Source: Candidatus Aegiribacteria sp. MLS_C
GTDB lineage: Bacteria; Fermentibacterota; Fermentibacteria; Fermentibacterales; JCC-6
DNA length: 64,000 nucleotides
Direction of reading: 5' to 3'
NCBI GenBank assembly: GCA_002030045.1
Contig: LQBI01000030.1
Coordinates: 144,159-208,158 of the forward strand
Shown here: in pieces, positions 42,716 through 49,671 of the stretch
How the letters are laid out: each line of letters opens with the position of its first letter
Numbering within the stretch: the first letter of the stretch is position 1
Program-made: the position numbers and the translations under genes
The notes under the pieces: generated by a model
The model's input: the letters and a program-made list of their open reading frames with translations, nothing else
The model's database searches: none
What the model was told of the DNA's origin: nothing

Positions 42716-43411
42716 TCAGGGTCTTATACTCACTTCGTCCGCAAGCTGGGCCTTCCGGATAGCGTCGGCGGTCTCCTCGAGATAGTTGGCCGGATAGGCC
42801 GGCATTCCGGTGAACTCGGGTGACAGGGTCTTCTGTGAATGGAAGGTCTGCAGGACGTACCTGCGGATCCTCCCGGTCTCGCTCAGCAGTTCCAGCACGC
42901 CCTGCCTGTCCACGATTCCGGGAACCATTGTGGTCCTGAATTCGTAGGCGGACAGGGACCTGATGATGCTCACGGATTCCCGTACGTCGGAGAAATCGGC
43001 CCTTTCGCCGGTTGCCTTCGAGTAACCGGAAGGAGAACTCTTAAGGTCCATGGCAACGTAGTCCAGATGGTGGAGTATTCCGTTGAGACGTCCGGGCAGT
43101 GTCCCATTGGTATCCAGCTTGACCGCGAGTACTGTCTCATGCTTGATCCTGGTCACCAGGTCCGTCAGGCCCTCGTAGAGAAGCGGTTCTCCGCCTGTGA
43201 TGGACACCGCTTCTATGAAGCCCTCCCTCTGCTTCAACATATCTATCACGTCATCGTTGGACAGACCTAGTTCCCCGTCCAGCATGTCAGGTCTCACTAG
43301 TTCGGGATTATGGCAGAAGGGGCAATGCAGGTTACAGCCGGATATGAAGACTATCGAACATATCCTGCCCGGGTATTCGATCAGGCTGGTACCGGAGACG
43401 GAACGGATCAA
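42716..43411 (-). CDS. nrdG: Anaerobic ribonucleotide reductase activating protein
   Basis: A 231-residue radical SAM activase. VFISGCNLHCPFCHNPELV is the CxxxCxxC cluster motif with the Cys-x-His/aromatic context of NrdG/PflA activases, and SITGGEPLLYEG is the SAM-binding GGE motif. KLDTNGTLP and VAMDLKSSP are typical of the NrdG/YjjW group. It would form the glycyl radical on the reductase. The start is TTG, overlapping the stop of the upstream small glycyl-radical gene as TTGA; this fixes the operon order nrdD, small gene, nrdG and shows coupled translation. The product is longer than Escherichia coli NrdG (154) but normal for the TIGR02495-type enzymes. Confidence 0.9.
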   Translation of the reverse strand: MIRSVSGTSLIEYPGRICSIVFISGCNLHCPFCHNPELVRPDMLDGELGLSNDDVIDMLKQREGFIEAVSITGGEPLLYEGLTDLVTRIKHETVLAVKLDTNGTLPGRLNGILHHLDYVAMDLKSSPSGYSKATGERADFSDVRESVSIIRSLSAYEFRTTMVPGIVDRQGVLELLSETGRIRRYVLQTFHSQKTLSPEFTGMPAYPANYLEETADAIRKAQLADEVSIRP

Positions 43412-43578
43412 CTTTCAGCCTTGTCTCCCTGTCCCTCGATTACGATGTACTCCCTTTGAGAGAATTCCTCCCTCTTGCCCTTGTTCCAGCTCTGAACAGG
43501 CCTGTAGTAACCCACTATCCTGGAGTAGACCTCGGTCTTGATGGCCTTTATGCGGTTTCCACCCTTTGATTCAGACAT
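43408..43578 (-). CDS. Detached glycyl-radical domain of class III ribonucleotide reductase, 56 residues
   Basis: A 56-residue protein: KAIKTEVYSRIVGYYRPVQS, then WNKGKREEFSQREYIV. In single-chain NrdD enzymes this RVxGYxRPVxxWNxGKxxEFxxR stretch is the very C-terminus, with Gly (here Gly 23) as the radical site. The large subunit next to it ends without this motif, so the glycyl-radical segment is encoded separately. The ATG at 43578 overlaps the last eight bases of nrdD (ATGTCTGA), and the TGA overlaps the TTG of nrdG. GGAAAGG lies about ten bases before the ATG. The protein should insert into NrdD as the free-standing YfiD glycyl-radical protein does for pyruvate formate-lyase. That a split form is functional is inferred. 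A programmed shift inside nrdD is an alternative. Confidence 0.75.
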   Translation of the reverse strand: MSESKGGNRIKAIKTEVYSRIVGYYRPVQSWNKGKREEFSQREYIVIEGQGDKAES

Positions 43579-45691
43579 CTGTCGACACCTTTCCGATCTT
43601 CAGGAACAGGCTTCCCTGTTCCTGTACTTCTGTATCTTCGACCCTGGCGAAACTGCCCTCGGGCAGAGGCTGGAAATCGTCAGCGTCGACGATCTCTCCG
43701 AACTCGGCCAGCTCCTCTTCGGTGTGGGGATAGGGACAGAGGAAGTGCTCACCCGCGATGTAACCGTGGACCGGGCATATGGAGAAGGTGGGGGTGAAAC
43801 TGAAATACGGCAGATGGTACCTTGAAACTATCGAACGGGCGAGTTTCCTTACCATCCTCCAGTCCGTTATGGCCTCACCGATGAAGACGTGTACCACGGT
43901 ACCTCCGGTGAACATCGTCTGGAGAGGGTCCTGGTGCTCTAGGAGACTGAATATGTCCCTTCTCTCGGTCACCGGGAGGTGGACCGAATTGGTGTAGTAG
44001 GGATTGGAGCTGCCCATGGAGTAAGCGTCCGGGAACTGCTCCCTGTCCTTCCTGGCAAGGCTGTAGGAGGCACCTTCCGCGGGGGAGGCCTCGAGGTTGT
44101 ACAGGTTGCCGGTCTCCTCCTGGAACCCGGCGAGCCTCTCCCTCATGAACTGGAGCACCTTGATGGACCACTCCCTGCCCTCCTCGGTCGCTATGCTCTC
44201 CCCCAGGAAGTTCATGCAGCATTCGTTCATTCCCAGCAGCCCTATGGTGGAGAAGTGGTTGCTCCAGTAGTGTCCCTGCTGGCTCTTGATGGTTCTCAGA
44301 TAGTGGCTGGTATAGGGGTAGAGGCCCTGTTCCGTCAGCTGTTCGATCAGGTCGCGCTTCAGTTCAAGGGATTCCCTGGCAGCTTCCATGACGTAGGATA
44401 GCCTGTCGAAGAACTCGTCCTCCTCCGCCGACGTGTAGCCGATGCGGGGCAGGTTGATGGTCACAACCCCGATGGAGCCGGTGAGGGGGTTCGAGCCGAA
44501 AAGACCGCCTCCCCTGTTCCTCAGTTCCCTGTTGTCCAGTCTCAGCCTGCAGCACATGCTCCTTGCGTCGTCGGGACTCATGTCCGAGTTGACGAAGTTA
44601 CTGAAGTAAGGGACCCCGTACTTCCCGGTCATCTCCCAGATGGGCTTGAGGTTCTCGTTGTCCCATTCGAAGTCCCTGGTCAGGTTGTATGTGGGGATAG
44701 GGAAAGTGAATATCCTGCCCTTTGAATCGCCCTCCATCATCAGTTCCGCGAAAGCGCTGTTGATCATGTCCATCTCCGGCTGGAAGTCACCGTAGACGTC
44801 CTTCATCTCTTTCCCGCCGATTATTACCCTCTGGTCGCTCAGGGCCTTCGATGGTTTCAGGTCCATGGTTATGTTGGTGAATGGTGCCTGGAAACCGACC
44901 CTGGTGGGTATGTTGACGTTGAAGAGGAATTCCTGGAAGGACTGTCGGATCTGGGCATAGTCCAGTCCATCGTATCTTATGAACGGCGCCAGAAGGGTAT
45001 CGAAGCTGGAGAAGGCCTGTGCGCCGGCTGCCTCTCCCTGTAGGGTGTAGAAGAAGTTTACGACCTGCCCCAGCGCGGTCCTGAGATGCGCCGGGGGTGA
45101 TGACTCGGTTTTTCCCCTGGCTCCTCTGAAACCCTCCTTCAGCAGGGTCATCAGGTCCCATCCCACGCAGTAGGGGCCAAGGATGCCCAGGTCGTGAATG
45201 TGGAAGTCGCCGTTCTCCTGCAACTCCCTTATCCTGGGGGTGTATATCCTGCTCAGCCAGTACTTCCTCGTTATGGACGACGAGAGGTAGAAGTTGAGAC
45301 CCTGAAGGGAGTAGTTCATGTTGGAGTTCTCCTTGACCCTCCAGTCCACCTTTCCCAGGTAGTCCTGCACTATGCACTCCATACCGCTTAGCAGGTGGTC
45401 CACATCCCGGGCCTCCTCCCGCTTCTCGCGGTACAGGATGAAGGCTCTGGCAGCCGAGGTCAGCTTACGGAGGATCAGCGTCTCTTCGATGAAGTCCTTG
45501 ATGTGCTCTACGGTTGGAATGGAGCCGGTCTTGAAATAGTTCATGTAGAGCGCGGCCTCCACCTGGTCCGAGATCTCCCTGGCGTCGGCTTCCGTGGAGG
45601 TTGACCTGAGGGTCCTCTCCACGGCCTTCTCTATCTTGTGCTTGCTGAAAGTGACTATCCTGCCGTCACGCTTGCGGATCAGCCAGTCCAT
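43571..45691 (-). CDS. nrdD: Anaerobic ribonucleoside-triphosphate reductase, large subunit lacking the glycyl-radical tail
   Basis: A 706-residue class III reductase that makes deoxyribonucleotides without oxygen. Residues 1-95 are an ATP-cone (RKRDGRIVTFSKHKIEKAV) for allosteric control. The barrel follows, with NIPTRVGFQAPFTNITMDL, the active-site SMCCRLRLDNREL (Cys 380/381) and GSIGVVTINLPRIGY. Near the end SICPVHGYIAGEHFLCPY keeps part of the zinc site (Cys 639, His 642, Cys 652), but the usual second CxxC knuckle and the RVxGY glycyl-radical motif are missing; the protein ends about 54 residues later. The motif is found in the overlapping small gene downstream. Only the stop at 43571 separates the two. 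A GGGGTAA upstream of the ATG is a weak ribosome site. Confidence 0.9.
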   Translation of the reverse strand: MDWLIRKRDGRIVTFSKHKIEKAVERTLRSTSTEADAREISDQVEAALYMNYFKTGSIPTVEHIKDFIEETLILRKLTSAARAFILYREKREEARDVDHLLSGMECIVQDYLGKVDWRVKENSNMNYSLQGLNFYLSSSITRKYWLSRIYTPRIRELQENGDFHIHDLGILGPYCVGWDLMTLLKEGFRGARGKTESSPPAHLRTALGQVVNFFYTLQGEAAGAQAFSSFDTLLAPFIRYDGLDYAQIRQSFQEFLFNVNIPTRVGFQAPFTNITMDLKPSKALSDQRVIIGGKEMKDVYGDFQPEMDMINSAFAELMMEGDSKGRIFTFPIPTYNLTRDFEWDNENLKPIWEMTGKYGVPYFSNFVNSDMSPDDARSMCCRLRLDNRELRNRGGGLFGSNPLTGSIGVVTINLPRIGYTSAEEDEFFDRLSYVMEAARESLELKRDLIEQLTEQGLYPYTSHYLRTIKSQQGHYWSNHFSTIGLLGMNECCMNFLGESIATEEGREWSIKVLQFMRERLAGFQEETGNLYNLEASPAEGASYSLARKDREQFPDAYSMGSSNPYYTNSVHLPVTERRDIFSLLEHQDPLQTMFTGGTVVHVFIGEAITDWRMVRKLARSIVSRYHLPYFSFTPTFSICPVHGYIAGEHFLCPYPHTEEELAEFGEIVDADDFQPLPEGSFARVEDTEVQEQGSLFLKIGKVSTDV

Positions 45692-46020
45692 GAATTACCC
45701 CGAAACAGAAGAATCATCCCCCTCAAAATCCTTCAGAGGACATGAATTGTGATTAATTTGTCAATATTGTCACCCGTATCGGGTCGCCCACCTTCCGATA
45801 ATATGCTTTGCCCTGAGCGTGTCAAGAGAAAAAACACAACATCTGGTATACATGTTACCGTGTCCCCTCTATATATTGAGCTATGTGCAGTAATCGCAGT
45901 AAGCTGCGTTTCTTCGGTCCGGTTTTCCATCCAACCGGTTCCCGGGCTGGTTTTCGTCTCGGTTCATCCGGCATATTGCAGGAGCGATTCGATACCATAC
46001 ACGAAGCAGGGAGCAGAGGA

Positions 46021-46887
46021 TTGAAGCCGAGAATTCTGGCGCTGACCGCCGTAATTTTCTGGTCGACGGCGGCGTCGGCCTTCAAGATAACCCTTGGGTG
46101 GCTGACTCCCTACCACCTGGTCCTTCTCTCTTCCGCTGTATCCACAATCGTTCTCTGGTCCGCCGTTGCGATCGGGGCAGGAAGGGAGTCATCGGCGTCG
46201 CTCTCCCTGAGCACACTGGTCATGGCCGCCGCCAGGGGAGCCCTCAACCCCTTCATCTACTACCTGGTGCTGCTGGAGGCCTACAACCGGCTGCCGGCGC
46301 AGATAGCCATGGTGATCAACTACCTCTGGCCCGTGGTGCTGATGTTCCTCTCGGTCCCTATGCTTGGACAGACTGTTACGATGAGGATGGGACTGGCCTC
46401 CATGGTGAGCTTCTGCGGAGTGGGAGCGCTGGCGCTGGGGGGCGACCCCACTGGAGGTAGCCTCTCGCTTCACGCCATGGGGCTGGCCCTCCTGAGCACG
46501 CTGATTTGGGCTCTGTACTGGATACTCAATGTCCGTTCCCGGGGGAACGCCGTCATGAACCTTGCGCGATCCTTCCTGTTCGGCACTCTGTTCCTGGTGA
46601 TCTTCGGACTTGTGGGCGGCAAGTTGCGCAGTATCGGGTCGATCGACCTCCGGGGCCTGCTGGGGGCGGTGTACATAGGGCTGTTCGAGATGGGGATAAC
46701 CTTTGTCATATGGCTTCGCGCACTGAAACTGGCAAGCACTACCTCCGAGGTGGGCAGCTACATATACCTCACGCCCTTCCTGGCCCTGGTGTTCATCGGA
46801 ACAGCGGTAGGCGAGCCCATCGGCTTGTTCACGGTGGCGGGTCTCGTCCTGGTCATCACCGGAATACTCCTCCAGCCCGGCAAATAG
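46021..46887 (+). CDS. EamA/DMT-superfamily transporter
   Basis: A 288-residue inner-membrane protein with ten hydrophobic segments arranged as two EamA repeats. The first begins ILALTAVIFWSTAASAFK and includes AQIAMVINYLWPVVLMFLS; the second begins MGLALLSTLIWALYWI and includes GLFEMGITFVIWLRAL, GSYIYLTPFLALVFIG. Family members export metabolites such as amino acids; the substrate is unknown. The frame is open from 45883, but the TTG at 46021 with GGAGCAGAGG before it gives the correct first membrane helix. Bases 45692-45882 separate it from divergent nrdD. The stop is one base before the second 116-bp element. Confidence 0.85.
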   Translation: MKPRILALTAVIFWSTAASAFKITLGWLTPYHLVLLSSAVSTIVLWSAVAIGAGRESSASLSLSTLVMAAARGALNPFIYYLVLLEAYNRLPAQIAMVINYLWPVVLMFLSVPMLGQTVTMRMGLASMVSFCGVGALALGGDPTGGSLSLHAMGLALLSTLIWALYWILNVRSRGNAVMNLARSFLFGTLFLVIFGLVGGKLRSIGSIDLRGLLGAVYIGLFEMGITFVIWLRALKLASTTSEVGSYIYLTPFLALVFIGTAVGEPIGLFTVAGLVLVITGILLQPGK

Positions 46888-46888
46888 C

Positions 46889-47004
46889 GGGGTCGTACGT
46901 TACTTCGGGTTACTTGTCTTAGAGGACGCAACCCGTGTACGTTTTACATATGATTATATGGCAAGCTATGAGATTGCAAGTAACCCGAAGTAACGTACGA
47001 CCCC
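46889..47004. repeat. 116-bp inverted-repeat element, copy 2
   Basis: Arms at 46889-46915 and 46978-47004 are identical to those of the copy at 23516; the interior (46916-46977) is again 62 bases but shares only about half its positions. It fits exactly between the stop codons of two convergent genes: one base after the TAG of the EamA gene and abutting the TAG (CTA on the plus strand) of the M16 peptidase gene. Confidence 0.85.
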
Positions 47005-49671
47005 CTAGATGCCTCCGGCGATGGAGACCCATTCGATACCGGAGCCCAGCCATCTCCGGGCGGCTTCCAGCAGGTCCTTCGCCGTAAGGGCGGAGACCTT
47101 CTCCAGCATCCTTCTGTCATGGTCCAGGGGAAGCCCTAGGGAGGCCGATGTGAGAAGTGTCCTCGCGATGTACCCGTAGTTCATCATCGCGAGTTCCTGC
47201 TGCCCCATGTAGGAGGCCTTCTCCAGCCTCAGCTCGCTTTCGCCCACCTCTTCCTCCGATATCTTTCCCAGTTCGTGTCTCAGACCTTCCATTGACCTTT
47301 CGAATGCTGAAGGGCTGGTGAGTACCAGGGATGCTATCCTTCCCCTGCTGCGGAAGGGGAGATAGATGCTGCTGACATGGTAGGAAAGACCTGCCTCGCG
47401 GATGTTCCGTCCCAGCCTTGAGCCGATGCCGTCACCAAGGATGCGGTTGAGTATGGCTATCGCCTCGGAATCCGAGTGCAGCATTGGAGGCGCCGGTGTG
47501 GCCATGATCAGGGCGACCTGCTCCCTTCCTTCCAGCCTGATACGCTCCTCGCTGGATTTTCGGGAGTTCCGGACAGGCAGGGGTTCCGGAAGGGAATACC
47601 CCGGCTGGGTCCAGTTGGAGAACCCTTTCTCGAGGGACCGGAGCATCTTCTCCCCGTCGAAATTGCCGACGGCGACGATTACGCTTCCACCGGGTCTGCA
47701 GCAGGCTTCGTGAAAGGACACCAGGTCATCCCTGGAGATGGCCTCCAGCGTTGCCCTCGTGGGAATGGAGGAGAGTTCCCGAGGCACGGTGGACAGTTTC
47801 GCGAAGGAGTCCATCGCGGCCCCGAGAGGGGTGCCCAGCCATTCCTCGAGGCTGGAGACTGCATCGGACCTCACCATCATCAGGTCCTCCTTGCGGAACG
47901 CGGGATACCTGAGGAGATCGGAGATCACACTGACAACGCTGTCAAAGTCCCTGGACAGTGAGGTTATGACACCTCCGGAGAACTCGCCGGCGGATGAAAG
48001 CTCAATGGATGCCCCCAGATCCTCCAGTCTCGCATGAAACTCGATGCTGCTCTGACCGGGAGTCCCGTGAAGCATGGTCTCCGCAGTCATCTGCGCCAGG
48101 CCGGTGAGTTCCGGAGGTTCCATGGATGAACCCATGGGGAACGAGAAACCCAGGGAAAACGTCGGGAAGGAGGAGTCCGTTCTCAGAACCAGGCGCAGAC
48201 CGTTTTCGAGGTACTCCTCCCTGATACCGTCGCCGGCCGACCTGGAAGGAGGTACGAGAAGCCTGTCAGGTACCTCCACATCCCAGGGACTCTGAATGTC
48301 GGGAGGCCGCATGTCGGGGGCCGCATCATCAAGGCGGGAACTGCTTCCGCGGAGTTCACGGTTGCCTTTTCCCGCCGGTCGAAGCACTGCCACAGTGGAA
48401 TTATTCGAAGTAAGGTATGAACCGGCCACCCTGCGTATGTCCCCGGGTGTCACTGAAAGCAGTGACTCTACGGAGCCCCAGTAGAAGAAGGGATCGTCAT
48501 ACCGGGCATACCCGGTGGAGAACCTCCTTGACCTCCCTGGCGGATCGGCATCGGATATGAGACTCCATGCTATGCGTTTCCTGGTCAGCCTGGCTGCCGT
48601 CGTCCCGTCCACGCTGCCGTCTGCTATACTTTCCAGTTCCCGGAAGATGATTTCCTCCACTTCATCCGTAGAACCGTTCTCAGGCAGGACCGCCCTTATC
48701 GCGAAGAGTCCAGGCATCAGGTTCGTGTTGGAGGAGGCGGACGCCTCCAGCGCAGCCGAGGTCCTGACCAGGACTTCCTCCAGCCTGCTGGACCTTCCCG
48801 AGGCAAGGTAGATGGAGATCAGGGAGAGGGCGGCTGAATCCCGGTGGCCTCCTCCGGGCACCCTGAAACCGATGGATAATCCCGGCAGCTGTGAAGGATG
48901 CTCCAGTGACACCCTCCGCTGCGCCCTCTGGGGCGGTTCCTCGGTCGGCTCAGGTCTGAGGACTGAACCGCTACCCTGATCACTGAAGATGCTCTTGATG
49001 TCCGATAGCACAGGTTCGGTGTGGATGTCACCCACCACGGAGATGACTGCGTTCCCAGGCCGGTAGAAGTTACGGTAGAAGTCCCTGAGCCTGTCAGCCG
49101 AGAAATTCCTGATATCCTCCGCGGTACCGATTATGGGTCTTCCGTAGGGGTGACGGCGGAAAGCGGTGGCGTACATGAGCGCTTCCAGTGAACCCTGGGG
49201 GTCGTCCCGGTGGGTCAGCAGTTCCTCCTCCATTATTATGGCGGTCTCGGAGGCTACGTGATCGTCGTCCATGGTGCATCGGAACATGCGGTCCGCCTCG
49301 AGGTCCAGTACGTCCACCAGACCGGCTGCGGGCAGAATCGAGTAGTACACCGTGATGTCACGGGATGTGTAGGCGTTGGCATGACCTCCGTTCCTCTGCA
49401 CCACCCTCCAGTACTCCCCGGGGCCGTATCCCTCCGAGCCCCTGAACATCAGGTGTTCGCACAGGTGGCTGTAACCCCGGGTCAGGTCGGTCTCCCAGAG
49501 AGAACCCGTCCTGTAGGCGATGGTGACGGCGGCGACCGGCGCATATGGGAGCCTCTGGACCACAGCCGTCAGACCGTTGCACAGCACGGTCTTAACTACG
49601 TCCTCGGGTCGCTTTACCGCAAGTCTCACAGGTCGCTCCAGCCGTTTTTCACTATTCCCGGACGATTCCAT
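47005..49671 (-). CDS. M16-family metallopeptidase, second of a pair
   Basis: An 888-residue insulinase/pitrilysin-type peptidase. The zinc motif is YSHLCEHLMFRG (HxxEH), and MEEELLTHRDDPQ supplies the distal Glu, so the N-terminal half is catalytic. The C-terminal half (from about residue 480) is the related non-catalytic lobe with the R/Y-pair region GDGIGSRLGRNIREAGLSY. No signal peptide is visible: the protein starts MESSGNSEKRLERPVRLAVK. The start overlaps the last 20 bases of the upstream paralogue. The pair may form a complex or act in two compartments. The family clears small peptides. The stop is placed directly at the edge of the 116-bp element. Confidence 0.9.
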   Translation of the reverse strand: MESSGNSEKRLERPVRLAVKRPEDVVKTVLCNGLTAVVQRLPYAPVAAVTIAYRTGSLWETDLTRGYSHLCEHLMFRGSEGYGPGEYWRVVQRNGGHANAYTSRDITVYYSILPAAGLVDVLDLEADRMFRCTMDDDHVASETAIIMEEELLTHRDDPQGSLEALMYATAFRRHPYGRPIIGTAEDIRNFSADRLRDFYRNFYRPGNAVISVVGDIHTEPVLSDIKSIFSDQGSGSVLRPEPTEEPPQRAQRRVSLEHPSQLPGLSIGFRVPGGGHRDSAALSLISIYLASGRSSRLEEVLVRTSAALEASASSNTNLMPGLFAIRAVLPENGSTDEVEEIIFRELESIADGSVDGTTAARLTRKRIAWSLISDADPPGRSRRFSTGYARYDDPFFYWGSVESLLSVTPGDIRRVAGSYLTSNNSTVAVLRPAGKGNRELRGSSSRLDDAAPDMRPPDIQSPWDVEVPDRLLVPPSRSAGDGIREEYLENGLRLVLRTDSSFPTFSLGFSFPMGSSMEPPELTGLAQMTAETMLHGTPGQSSIEFHARLEDLGASIELSSAGEFSGGVITSLSRDFDSVVSVISDLLRYPAFRKEDLMMVRSDAVSSLEEWLGTPLGAAMDSFAKLSTVPRELSSIPTRATLEAISRDDLVSFHEACCRPGGSVIVAVGNFDGEKMLRSLEKGFSNWTQPGYSLPEPLPVRNSRKSSEERIRLEGREQVALIMATPAPPMLHSDSEAIAILNRILGDGIGSRLGRNIREAGLSYHVSSIYLPFRSRGRIASLVLTSPSAFERSMEGLRHELGKISEEEVGESELRLEKASYMGQQELAMMNYGYIARTLLTSASLGLPLDHDRRMLEKVSALTAKDLLEAARRWLGSGIEWVSIAGGI

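Noticed and set aside
43408-43578. The small glycyl-radical ORF as a mere sequencing frameshift of nrdD
   Set aside because: Its own ATG and ribosome site, and its start and stop overlaps with both neighbours, are better explained by a separate coupled gene, although read data would settle it.
23516-47004. The 116-bp elements as integron attC sites
   Set aside because: They have conserved ends and a variable middle, but lack the GTTRRRY/RYYYAAC core sites, lie between convergent genes, and no integrase is present.
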